Shown piece after piece: positions 56,583 through 64,000 of a DNA stretch of 64,000 bases (position 1 is the first letter of the stretch; each line of letters starts with the position of its first letter). The notes under the pieces are model-generated. The model was given only the letters and a program-made list of their open reading frames with translations. It searched no databases and was not told where the DNA came from. Position numbers and translations under genes: made by a program. Origin of the DNA: Sipunculus nudus (Eukaryota > Annelida > Sipuncula > Golfingiida > Sipunculidae); the NCBI GenBank assembly GCA_026874595.1, contig CM049322.1, forward strand, positions 29,635,340 through 29,699,339. Direction: 5' to 3'.

Positions 56583-59491
56583 CACTTAAAAATCCAAAGA
56601 ACCTTAGCATCCTATATATATATAAGATCCAAATGAAATCTCAAGCAAAATATTTATTTCATCATTTCTTGTGTGTGTGTGAGGTTAGAGAGAAAAACCT
56701 TGCATGGCTTGCTCTTATACATCTCGTGCGAGAGTTATAAAGGCCCCCTGTTTACAATCAAATTTGTTGAATTTCAGAGAGTCCAAAGGTGAACAATGTC
56801 ACACTCAATGTACATCGTCTAGGCAGAAAGGCTTACCTAACCTGGGAGAGGCCACTGGGTGCTTACGATACACAGCTGGTTGAGCAGCGCGATACAACTG
56901 GTCAGAGACAGAGGATGAATTGGGGGATGTGTACACTTCCTTCTTGTCAGGTATCGGAGAATTTAACTGCCGAAACTACCAGCTACAACGCCACTGACCT
57001 CGCTGAAGGACGTACCTACCAGTTTTTTCTGGTGATGTTCTACAAGGGAGATGAGGTGCAGCGACAGGGATTTACAGAGAATGTGATAACTGGTATGAAA
57101 GGAGCCTTACTGTATAAATTGTCTCCATATCTGACCCTTTTTAGATTATTAACGTTAACATCTGATAGAATGAATTCTTTTTTGTACAAACATATCATTT
57201 TAATATCCTCTGTTTTAGAAGAAAACCTACCTGGTGGTTGGGGTGTAGCGCTCACTGCTGGAAGTATTGGAGGAGTCCTCCTTGGTATTTTAGTAATATC
57301 ACTTGTTATATGGGTTTGCGTACATAAGAGAAAGCAAGGACAAAAAGGTATAACAATATATTTCTAGAATGTCTTTTTGTTCGTATTTTGTTTACAACAT
57401 TCTTATGTATTCTGCTATAAGTCCCTTATTGCAAAGCGGAATGCTATCCTCTAAGTTTGAATTTTGCACAGATACATAAAAACATAGCAATAATTGAATG
57501 ATTTGTCACGATTTGTAGCATCAATTCCCATTCCATTCCACTGGCGCATTTTTACTATGCTAAAATAAATCACTGGTCTTGTCGAGATGTATACTTTTGA
57601 TCATAGTATAAACATGATAAGGAAGCACTATTCTTGTTTAAATAATTACAAAAAAGACATCAAATTTAATGTGCAAAAAAGTTTCCGTTGTTAAATGCAC
57701 CTCCTAAAAGTCCAAGGGTATGTTTGTTTCATTAATTGTGTTCCCATCTAAATTAGAAGTGGCTTGTCAGACGTCCAATGGGGAAAACATTGAAGAAATG
57801 CGCTCTCCAGGTAATGATAGCTGTTTTTTCTTTAAACTGTCTTCCATAACTTTTTTTGTGTTTACTTTTATTATTTCGTCTGCTGTTGAGTATAAAAGCC
57901 CTGACAATACGATACGATACGTTTGTCAGCATTCAAATTTTGTCATACTTTCAAGTTATTGTTATATAGAGCGGTAATAGAGTCAGTCATATCTCCCAAT
58001 AATTCAAGCCAAAAGCATATCGTAAAACTATTTTAATTTATCCAGTAATCATTTGAACAGTCTAGTTTACTTGTGATAGGTTGATATTAATCTGTATTAA
58101 TGTTTGTATATCAGAACAGGCGTATGATAATCTGAACAGACCTGCTGAATATGAAAATGTGAATATAAGATGCGACGGTCTTGGTTGGTATATAATTTTC
58201 GCATTACCTATTCAGTTGAAAATTTTGCTAAGTTACTTACCTAAACTACGTGTCTTTCATAGTAATCCGGATAGTAAATTCATCAGTTTATTGTTGTAAA
58301 GTATGTTATTAGTTGGATCAAGTCTGGTCATTATTTCATGGTAATGGTCTTTCTAAATGTATACATAGGAGAGGCATATCTGTGAGACAAGGTTTCCAAA
58401 TAAAAGGAAAACAATCAAAATCACCTGAATAGATTTTGGTTAATACAAGTTCCCATACCTTCCGACAAACATGTTTAAAAAATACTGTGATCTATTTGTT
58501 CAAAATGTCGAGCAACAGGAATTAAACGTTATAAGTTTTACCTCCTTGATATCAGCATTTGCATACGCATTTCTTTATTAGATGGAAGTTACCAGGTACT
58601 ACAGAGTCAAACAGGATACGTGAATTTAGTCAGAATCCATGATATACATCGTAAGTACCTTTATATAGTAAAGGCAGATACTTTCCTGACAGTATAGGAG
58701 AAACCTCTTTAACAACCAGTGGTGAAAAAATACACTTTTATTGCTAAATGTGCGATATCAAAATCAGTAAAACAGAACAAATGAAATAACTAAATTAATC
58801 CGAAAGATAAGCATTATATGTTGCGCAGCCTTTTTATTGTCAGTACTTAGAAATATTCTTTGTAATGATGGGATAGACGTTGCTAAATGCAAAACTTACA
58901 GTCTAAAATAGGAATCTTCACCTTTACAGAGGAAACATATGAAGAATTATCTGGATCAGCGAATAACGCTACAGGCTGTCAAGAAACAGCCGGTAAGCAC
59001 CGAAGTACACCCTTACTAGAACATAATTTTTTTAGACTTGACAGAAAAGTAAACAAATAGGGAAACTGTCCCAGATACAACACTGATGATTTTATTATTA
59101 ACATTTATACCTTATTAGTCTAAACATACTTATACAGACGCGACCAAACATAAAAAAAATTGTCAATTGTAAATTGACCAGATTAAATAAACCTCGCAAA
59201 AACAAAATATTGTAGATTTAGACGAAGAAGTGACTATACAGGTCGGATTTTTAAATGTCATATACTTTTTCCTCCCTCTTGTTCAATGCCCATACCAGAG
59301 TATATTTATAATGCACCTCTGGTTTCCTGAAAGCGCGAGGAGTGTGTACATATTTTCATATGTACATATTTTGGTAAAATTCAATACATGTAAACACCAA
59401 ACTCTGTTCATCGATTTAAATGTTTGTATCCTTCGTGATTCAGGTTAAGAATAGACTACATACGAGATATTGCACCAGAAGAACGGAATGA
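46703..59491 (+). CDS. Gene C: Ig/fibronectin-III receptor with paired tyrosine motifs in its tail
   Basis: Coding exons: 46703-46754, 48975-49310, 49895-50170, 50587-50877, 51424-51699, 52042-52332, 52919-53206, 53436-53732, 54085-54369, 55451-55756, 55998-56303, 56778-57092, 57219-57347, 57757-57810, 58115-58177, 58582-58650 and 58930-58992, then an uncertain end. All these junctions are phase 1, so every domain is an exchangeable exon. Order: signal peptide, nine Ig-like domains, two fibronectin type III domains, membrane span, tail; about 1,240 residues. The tail has YDNL, YENV, YQVL, YVNL and YEEL. The build is that of an adhesion or immune-type receptor of the immunoglobulin superfamily (compare CD22-, nephrin- or sialoadhesin-like layouts); ligand and function cannot be read from the sequence. 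Many N-x-S/T sites suggest glycosylation. No lesion was seen, in contrast to gene B upstream. Confidence 0.85.
46755..48974 (+). other. Gene C intron 1 (2.2 kb)
   Basis: AT-rich intron with TA tracts near 47,889-47,908, 48,071-48,102 (TA then GT) and 48,194-48,229. Nothing gene-like inside. The minus-strand frame at 47,548-47,751 is not supported. Confidence 0.65.
48975..49310 (+). CDS. Gene C exon 2: Ig domain 1 (V-like)
   Basis: Joins to read GQTVSVADTFMVKD, ITCQISSDGIPVQSVSWERR and, near the end, SDQANYTCRVDFQGQ. Cys, Trp and the D-x-A-x-Y-x-C signature are all present. The longer spacing between the cysteines suits a V-type fold. Three N-glycosylation sites (NGS, NGS, NYT). Donor GTGAGT. 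Confidence 0.85.
49895..50170 (+). CDS. Gene C exon 3: Ig domain 2 (type A)
   Basis: Acceptor TGATGTAG chosen by phase; the other AG (TATACAG) would break the frame. Reads RRLTTPTIQVTKTPVTEG, AMFTCTPAENGETILQCEF and NDQGRYSCQIRNEAG. The usual core Trp is replaced by Phe. Closely related to Ig domain 4. The end of this exon and its donor are repeated 181 bp downstream. Confidence 0.85.
50155..50510 (+). repeat. 181-bp tandem duplication of an exon end, donor and intron
   Basis: ATGCTAGAGGTTTATT-GTAAGTG (50,155) recurs as ATGCTAGAGGTTGATT-GTAAGTG (50,336), and the following intron sequence is also alike (TTCATGCGxCTTGTCT, CAATATGCAGA, ACATAGAGCTTT). The second copy holds an orphan donor inside intron 3. 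Confidence 0.85.
50587..50877 (+). CDS. Gene C exon 4: Ig domain 3 (type B)
   Basis: Reads PPHSVSISGYTNGTALYP, DDDITLTCTASGGRPLAETV, QWNCLGEGSGAGTV and WHGQVCSCSAWQSGNQGP. The first cysteine and the Trp are normal. There is an extra Cys two residues after the Trp, and a C-x-C in place of Y-x-C, suggesting a second disulphide. Donor GTGAGT. Confidence 0.85.
51424..51699 (+). CDS. Gene C exon 5: Ig domain 4 (type A copy)
   Basis: Reads PQPAPSINVTNPYVTEGD, AVFTCTPSKDGETILQYEF and DDQGIYYCRVRTLAGYSP. A near-duplicate of Ig domain 2. The acceptor is TAGTAG (51,421-51,426): splicing after the first or second TAG adds or omits one Val codon without changing frame. Donor GTAAGT. Confidence 0.85.
52042..52332 (+). 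CDS. Gene C exon 6: Ig domain 5 (type B copy)
   Basis: Reads PPESVSINGYTNGSILYS, DDDITLTCTATGGRPLAESV, QWNCSGEGSGAGTV and WHGQVCSCSAWQRGNQGP. Roughly three quarters identical to Ig domain 3 by eye. Donor GTAGGT. Confidence 0.85.
52919..53206 (+). CDS. Gene C exon 7: Ig domain 6
   Basis: Reads PPAVPVLEFSPSLPWLEN, TYSATCKLNDVGNP, YTWSKENHT and KEVKCEVDNQHTLN. Cys-Trp-Cys pattern intact. Its closest relative in the window is the broken exon at 39,117-39,392. Donor GTAAGT. Confidence 0.85.
53436..53732 (+). CDS. Gene C exon 8: Ig domain 7
   Basis: Reads APRIQLTPGQDKITKSENED, LMLECASVSNP, HYRWIHQRGG and LGPLKEETAGTYTCEVSVHI. Complete Ig signature. Relative of the broken exon at 39,481-39,753. 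Donor GTAAGT. Confidence 0.85.
54085..54369 (+). CDS. Gene C exon 9: Ig domain 8
   Basis: Reads YLSAMSPTQEVTEYES, VTVTCTANAVPAETVQF, LPWIQSN and YNTGIYFCRAGNGVY. Complete Cys-Trp-Cys pattern. No counterpart is visible in gene B. Donor GTGAGT. Confidence 0.85.
55451..55756 (+). CDS. Gene C exon 10: Ig domain 9, cysteine-free
   Basis: Reads DVSLSITVDAFPASVQFLWY and SDLGNYTVSAENGVRSGSN. The Ig layout is clear (core Trp, D-x-G-x-Y), but both disulphide cysteines are absent: Ile-Thr where Cys would be in the B strand and Val in Y-x-C. Six or so N-x-S/T sites. Acceptor TATTTTGCCAG, donor GTAACA. Confidence 0.8.
55998..56303 (+). CDS. Gene C exon 11: fibronectin type III domain 1
   Basis: Reads EGPGPPFINVQKSAQTPI, VELAWQANFDGGYPQSFSIH, YRQLEQEF, VTPLKPGTAYDFKVNAHNAY and SIIVQIRTL. 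The proline-rich start, the W of strand B, the L.PGT.Y.F.V.A.N signature and the closing T are those of a fibronectin III fold. Donor GTGAGT. Confidence 0.88.
56547..56580. repeat. TA microsatellite
   Basis: (TA)n in the intron between the fibronectin domains. Confidence 0.9.
56778..57092 (+). CDS. Gene C exon 12: fibronectin type III domain 2
   Basis: Reads ESPKVNNVTLNVHRLGRK, AYLTWERPLGAYDTQLVEQR and ATDLAEGRTYQFFLVMFYKG. A more diverged fibronectin III domain with an extra Cys pair (CTLPSC) in the middle. Acceptor GAATTTCAG, donor GTATGA, phase 1 at both ends. Confidence 0.82.
57219..57347 (+). CDS. Gene C exon 13: membrane span
   Basis: Reads EENLPGGWGVALTAGSIG, GVLLGILVISLVIWVCV, then HKRKQGQK: one membrane helix followed by a basic stop-transfer stretch. 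Acceptor CTCTGTTTTAG, donor GTATAA. It sets an outside N-terminus and a cytoplasmic tail. Confidence 0.88.
57757..57810 (+). CDS. Gene C exon 14: tail segment
   Basis: A 54-bp exon, acceptor CATCTAAATTAG, donor GTAATG. Reads EVACQTSNGENIEEMRSP. No tyrosine motif. In phase with its neighbours on both sides. Confidence 0.7.
58115..58177 (+). CDS. Gene C exon 15: tail, YDNL and YENV pair
   Basis: Acceptor TTGTATATCAG. Reads EQAYDNLNRPAEYENVNI and RCD. Two Y-x-N-[LV] motifs nine residues apart; Y-x-N is the binding pattern of the GRB2-type SH2 domain. The donor is weak (GTCTTG at 58,178). An alternative at 58,184 (GTTGGT) keeps the phase and adds two residues. Confidence 0.68.
58582..58650 (+). 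CDS. Gene C exon 16: tail, YQVL and YVNL pair
   Basis: Acceptor TTTCTTTATTAG, donor GTAAGT. Reads DGSYQVLQSQTGYVNLVR and IHDIH. Again two Y-x-x-L motifs exactly nine residues apart. Confidence 0.75.
58930..58992 (+). CDS. Gene C exon 17: tail, YEEL
   Basis: Acceptor CACCTTTACAG, donor GTAAGC. Reads QETYEELSGSANNATGCQ and ETA. A single Y-E-E-L motif, close to but not matching the strict ITIM pattern, because Glu stands at the -2 position. Confidence 0.75.
59216..59491 (+). CDS. Gene C 3' end, structure uncertain
   Basis: After acceptor AATATTGTAG at 59,215 the frame reads DLDEEVTIQ. From there it could splice at a weak GTCGGA donor (59,242) to an exon from 59,444 (VKNRLHTRYCTRRTE, stop 59,489-59,491), or read through to a stop at 59,446-59,448 with an odd hydrophobic extension. 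I cannot decide from sequence. AATAAA occurs at 60,089-60,094 as a possible polyadenylation signal. Confidence 0.35.
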
Positions 59492-60810
59492 CCTAATGCT
59501 ATAATATAAAGGTCACAAGATGGTCATGTATATGTGAAATAATGTGGTGAAACGACGAGTGTTGAATAAGGAAGGTACAACCTGATGAGAAAGTCGGTGT
59601 ACTTGAATTCTGCTGCTTTGCACATTCTACTTGCGATATTATTAAGTGAATAGTCTATGAAGGACAGCTTTCTCAGTCAATGATTTTGTCCTTTCTCCAT
59701 CTTATAAAATTGGCAGTTTAATTTTTTTTTAAATCAGAAAACAATGAAGGGCTTAGAATATTTGAGACATAACTCGCCTAGTGTACATAGAGTTATTAAA
59801 ACATTTCCAATATTCAGTTTACATATTTATTAAGCATGACATACGCCCCAATACATATCTGCAGATATTAGTCAATGCGACATCAATATTTGAGAAAAGA
59901 AAAAGTGTAGTCTTTAAAATTTTGAAAATCATGACACTGCTGTGAAGGAATATCTTTATTCCGGCAAATACATGTGATGCCCCGACCCTTATCAAGTTTT
60001 CTAAACTGGCTGTTATAATATTTAATGACGGTCTTTATATCTCTAGCTTGTTTAAGGATAGGTATATGACTTGTAGATGGCACCTTCTAATAAATGATGA
60101 TATATATGATCAGATTCGTGTTTTAATAATTTCACATCCACGGAGTTACAAATAATTAATAAATGATAGCTTGTCGTTAAGACATTATATGGTTGATCTC
60201 CGAGCTATTATCTCGAGAATTCACAAGTTTTATATTGGTTAATCCAACAGGGCTAAAAATGAGGATCTCCCGATTCTTGGTCTAACGCTTTAGCTGATAG
60301 GCTTAGACCGAAGCCTTTCCTACATTGTTAGCTTCAAAACGGCGGGGATAAGGACGGACAAAAAAACCTTAAAGAACAACCTTTGAGATATTGAGATAAA
60401 ATATTTTACTTAGAGATACAGATGAACACAGGATATTTCATCTTTTTTGTCGCCAGGTTAATGGCTATCAGAATGTGCCTTGTTTTGTATTGCCGCACGT
60501 ATCAAGAAACATTACATAATTACATATTAGCGGGTTTCTCTTGTGTTGAACGTCCCTTCGTGCACCTCCGTGATATGATTCAAGACTGACGAAGTTGCGG
60601 AACTAAAAATTTACCAAATCGATACGATTTAAATTTAACGTTTCTGTTATGTTTTCGTTCTCACTAACAATGCTTAACCGAATGGAGCGCCCACTGAACG
60701 GTTTATGGCCCTAAGTGTAATACCCGGCACTGGAAAAATCTTACACAGACCCACCGCCAGTTGATTGGGATAGGGTAGCGCCACCCTTGGATTTTGTGAA
60801 CTTTCAAATA
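59492..60810. other. Gene C 3' flank, no further gene seen
   Basis: AT-rich sequence probably including the 3' untranslated region. AATAAA at 60,089 and near 60,158. Confidence 0.45.
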
Positions 60811-61886
60811 CAGTGTAACCTCGTTGTGTCGAACTCGGTTAAGTCGAATTCCCGCATGTGTCGAAGTCGAATGAGGGGTCCATGCAAAAAACAGTTAAAA
60901 CCTCACTAATATAACTCCGCTTGTGTCGAAGTCGGATGTGTCGAAAACCCTGATGTGTCGAGGTGTTTTGTTGGTCCCCAGCTAATATTTCTATCGCTTA
61001 ACTCGGAGTCATGTTTGGATAACACTTGTGCACGGCCCGTCAATCATGACTGGGTCGTGATGACCAGTCATAATTAATTTATTCCGACAAGGCTCTCACT
61101 CATCAAGCGCGATTGGTCTGTCGCTCAACTCGAGGTCATGCCGCTCTAATGTTCTGACAACAGTTGTCCACGGTCCAACTACCATACCTACGGCCGCGAT
61201 GACTAGTTACATAATTAATACTGGCAAGGATTTTACTCAACAAGCGCGATATACCTAGTCCGTTGTTTACCTATTTGGCCAAATAGTCACTCATGATCAT
61301 GCTTTTCTTCTACCGCCGACAAAGCATTAATAAGAAGTAATTGATAAACCAAACATAATCCAATACTTCCCTTTGATGTGTCTAGGATAAACATACAGGA
61401 CACTATATAAAGGGAGGAAGATGAGATCTATATTAGACTGACTCTTATTTACCATACAATACGTTATACTGTATTACTGCTTCACTTTATATTGTTCGTG
61501 TCCTGTTTGCTATGGCGTCGCGGCCTGCTAATCGTATAAGCTTGATGTGAAGACTATATAAACCTCGTTAAGTCTCTCTCTTTCTCTCTCTCTATCGCTC
61601 TGTCTACACACACTATTTTTCAGTTTCAGTTTGAAATTCTATGACGCTAAAAGATATCGTCTCAACAAAATAAATGAATGAAAAGAAATAATAATAAGAA
61701 ATTTAAAGGATACACGCAAACATTTATGAGAACTTTATAATATAGGCGGTATGTATGTGCAGTATTTATCAATAATAATTACGGCTGAAGAACGTTAAAT
61801 ATAATGAACATCGGTTGCCTCGAACTCCGGTTGCGTCGAAGTAAATCCACCAGTCCTTTCGACTTCGACACAACGAGGTTTCACTG
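60811..61886 (+). mobile_element. Pogo/Tigger-type DNA transposon, internally deleted
   Basis: The left end reads CAGTGTAACCTCGTTGTGTC and the right end, reverse-complemented, CAGTGAAACCTCGTTGTGTC. TA flanks both ends. GTCGAA/TTCGAC blocks repeat inside each end. About 700 bp of leader contains a 128-bp imperfect tandem duplication (from 60,993 and 61,121). At 61,512 an ATG opens MASRPANRISLM before a stop, probably the remnant of the transposase start. Everything else is deleted. The layout matches the element at 27,996-29,215. Confidence 0.88.
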
Positions 61887-61888
61887 TA

Positions 61889-64000
61889 TATTTAAAAGAA
61901 TAATGAACTTTGTGAACATTCAAACATATTCAAATCTTTGCATCCTGCAACATCGCTAACACTTGAAATATTCATTTTAAGGCAACATCGTGTGAATATA
62001 ACCATGTAAACATATTTGTCAATTTTAGTATCTAACAAACATACATTTCTGAACCCCACGAAAGGAATTTAAAAAAAAAACCTACTATATATTAGCCACT
62101 ATATTTTTCGATTCATATTAGATATCTGGCGTTTAGCAACATTTTGGGTCGGTAGAGTAAATGAACATTTTTACTCAACCATGTAAGATATATTTGATGG
62201 TCATAAATGCAAAAGTGTTGACGCCTGGCTGTGGCTCATCGAACTATTATAACACAAAACACAAAGAAAAACACTCCGTATTAAAAGATAATATTTCAGT
62301 CGTTTTTACAATATTAACACCCACTTCATTGTTAATGATACCGTACATTTTATCATTATATAAACCATTATCCCAATTTATGCCGAACTGTCACTGGAAT
62401 AATTTCGCTTGCATAAAATCTCTGTCTCAACACGCACGGGTTCTCAACTGGTACAGCACCTGTCTGAAGTACACCACGATCTGACTCCATCTTTGTTCTA
62501 TAAGAACATCAGTATGATATAATCAGCGTTTTTCAAGATAAACGTTTATTGTGGGACAAGGCTGACATCATTACACAATGAGTAACAACAGGTCTGTATT
62601 AGTCAATATATTAAAATTGAACTAATAACCCGTGTAAGGAGAACGACCTATTTTTCGCTACATGTCAGACCTTGATCTTGAATGATCCGAACGACCGAGC
62701 AGTGTTCATGTCCGCAATATACAACATTCTTGTAAAATAGGGCTACAACGAAACCATTTCTCAAAAAATACAATATGCCTTAAGATACTTCCCGATACAA
62801 ATATCGAGACATGACACAATACAATCACTACAAAATTGAGATTCAAAGTCGATAACCTTCCCTGTTCTTTGGAAGATAGCATTTCTTATGCCCAAACTGT
62901 TTAAATAAAATGACGTCAAACATTTTTGAATATATGTCTGGTTTGGCGCTTAGATATAATATTTAGCTGTCGGACGTCGCTCTCGGTAGAGTGATCCGTA
63001 TTGCCCACTCAGAACGAGCTGATGATACCGAAATGGAAATGGACTTTGTACCGCGATGTATCGTTAGTGACCCATTGTGAAAAACTTGTTGTCCAAATGT
63101 CAGCAGGATCCTGTAAGCATATGGCAACGGCTGATGATTACAACAAAATATGCTTTTTCCTTACATACGAAACGTCTTATAAAAATAAGTATATTGTTAC
63201 ACCAATGAAGCCGTACCAGGTTACAAGATGTGATGCACTTTTTACCTGTTGCAGCTCACCTATAGACGCCACGAAAGGGTGGCGTTAAAATGACTGTAGG
63301 GCGTCCATAAATTATAAAGAATGTTCCCTTGGTGACTTACAAATTATGAGAAAATAACATTGGACAATACCTGCATATGGTGCAAGACTCACCTGTAAAT
63401 GTAAAAGTAAACGATAAAAACTGATACCAGTCATATGCTTTGAACTGGTAAACTGGAGAGTAATCCACCTAAAATCTTAGCTCTTTATTGAAAAAAGAGG
63501 AAAGGTACGGGTTACTGTCATTAAGCCTTATATGTTTTAATTACAATATTTTCTATTGTACAAAACCTATCATGATTTAATGTTTACATAAAACTTGGAT
63601 GAACATGTATTTTTATTCAGTGCTGCTGACCAGGGCTGCCACTTAAGCTGATTCTTGTCACAAAATACGCTCCCGAGGCAGCGGAAATCTTGCTCTTCTA
63701 AAGAAGCAACTGATTTTCACGCTGCCAGCTTTGACCGTTTATAATAAATTTAGACACCAGATGGCGGATCGTCGTCCGCTGAAAAAAACGGGCGTATGAT
63801 GTGACAAGCAGCCAACCAGATGCCAATAAACAAACACTCGACAGGCATCCTGGCTCCACCTATAGGTGCGCTTCAAGCGCCGCTTGATGAGAGTTTATGG
63901 TCGAATTTTAATTGCTCCCTCTGCATTCTCGCATCATCGACCGATTCGATTATGACATTATGACTGTGTGAGCGTAGCCATGTATCTGTTGTCTGAAGAA
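61889..64000. other. Intergenic sequence to the window end, no gene seen
   Basis: No domain, signal peptide or convincing exon was recognised. The open frames at 62,161-62,484 and 63,001-63,288 have unremarkable composition. Confidence 0.45.

Noticed and set aside
59230-59448. Read-through frame after DLDEEVTIQ as a normal receptor tail
   Set aside because: The extension is hydrophobic and unlike a cytoplasmic tail; reported only as one option for the unresolved end.
62971-63010. GTCGCTCTCGGTAGAGTG, a tRNA D-arm-like stretch
   Set aside because: No matching acceptor stem, anticodon arm or T-arm could be found around it.

Overview
This is an AT-rich animal genomic window, most likely from a mollusc (inference). 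It has spliced genes with GT-AG introns, almost all in phase 1. It carries many DNA transposons with terminal inverted repeats, fragments of CR1/L2-like non-LTR retrotransposons, dense microsatellites and minisatellites, and the degenerate 'TGACCTTGA...TCAAGGTCA' repeats I associate with bivalves and gastropods. There are no operons and no convincing RNA genes.

Layout. Bases 1-20,800 hold no gene I can support. They contain a GC-rich TIR element (1,194-2,542), a TIR element built from GTCGCCTG motifs (10,763-11,321), a decayed reverse-transcriptase fragment (11,340-12,310), several minisatellites, and a large imperfect inverted repeat (arms about 14,749-16,575 and 18,515-20,101). Gene A (20,811-29,380, + strand, five coding exons, about 392 residues) encodes a type I membrane protein: signal peptide, six-cysteine module, long Ser/Thr-rich acidic stalk, one membrane span and a short tail. 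Its last intron holds a deleted pogo/Tigger element that still encodes the start of a CENP-B-like transposase.

From 34,426 to about 41,150 lies a decayed gene of immunoglobulin-domain exons, with a frameshift, at least six in-frame stop codons and a damaged splice donor. It is followed by an intact-looking membrane-span exon. Exon by exon, its Ig domains match the Ig domains of the next gene in the same order, so it is a degenerate tandem paralogue.

Gene C (46,703 to about 59,490, + strand, at least 17 coding exons, about 1,240 residues) is an apparently intact receptor. It has a signal peptide, nine Ig-like domains, two fibronectin type III domains, a membrane span and a cytoplasmic tail. 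The tail carries five tyrosine motifs, four of them in two pairs with identical nine-residue spacing, resembling immunoreceptor signalling motifs. Beyond it are a second deleted pogo/Tigger element (60,811-61,886) and unannotated sequence to the end. The most interesting system here is this tandem pair of Ig receptors, one live and one dead, with a paired-tyrosine tail.
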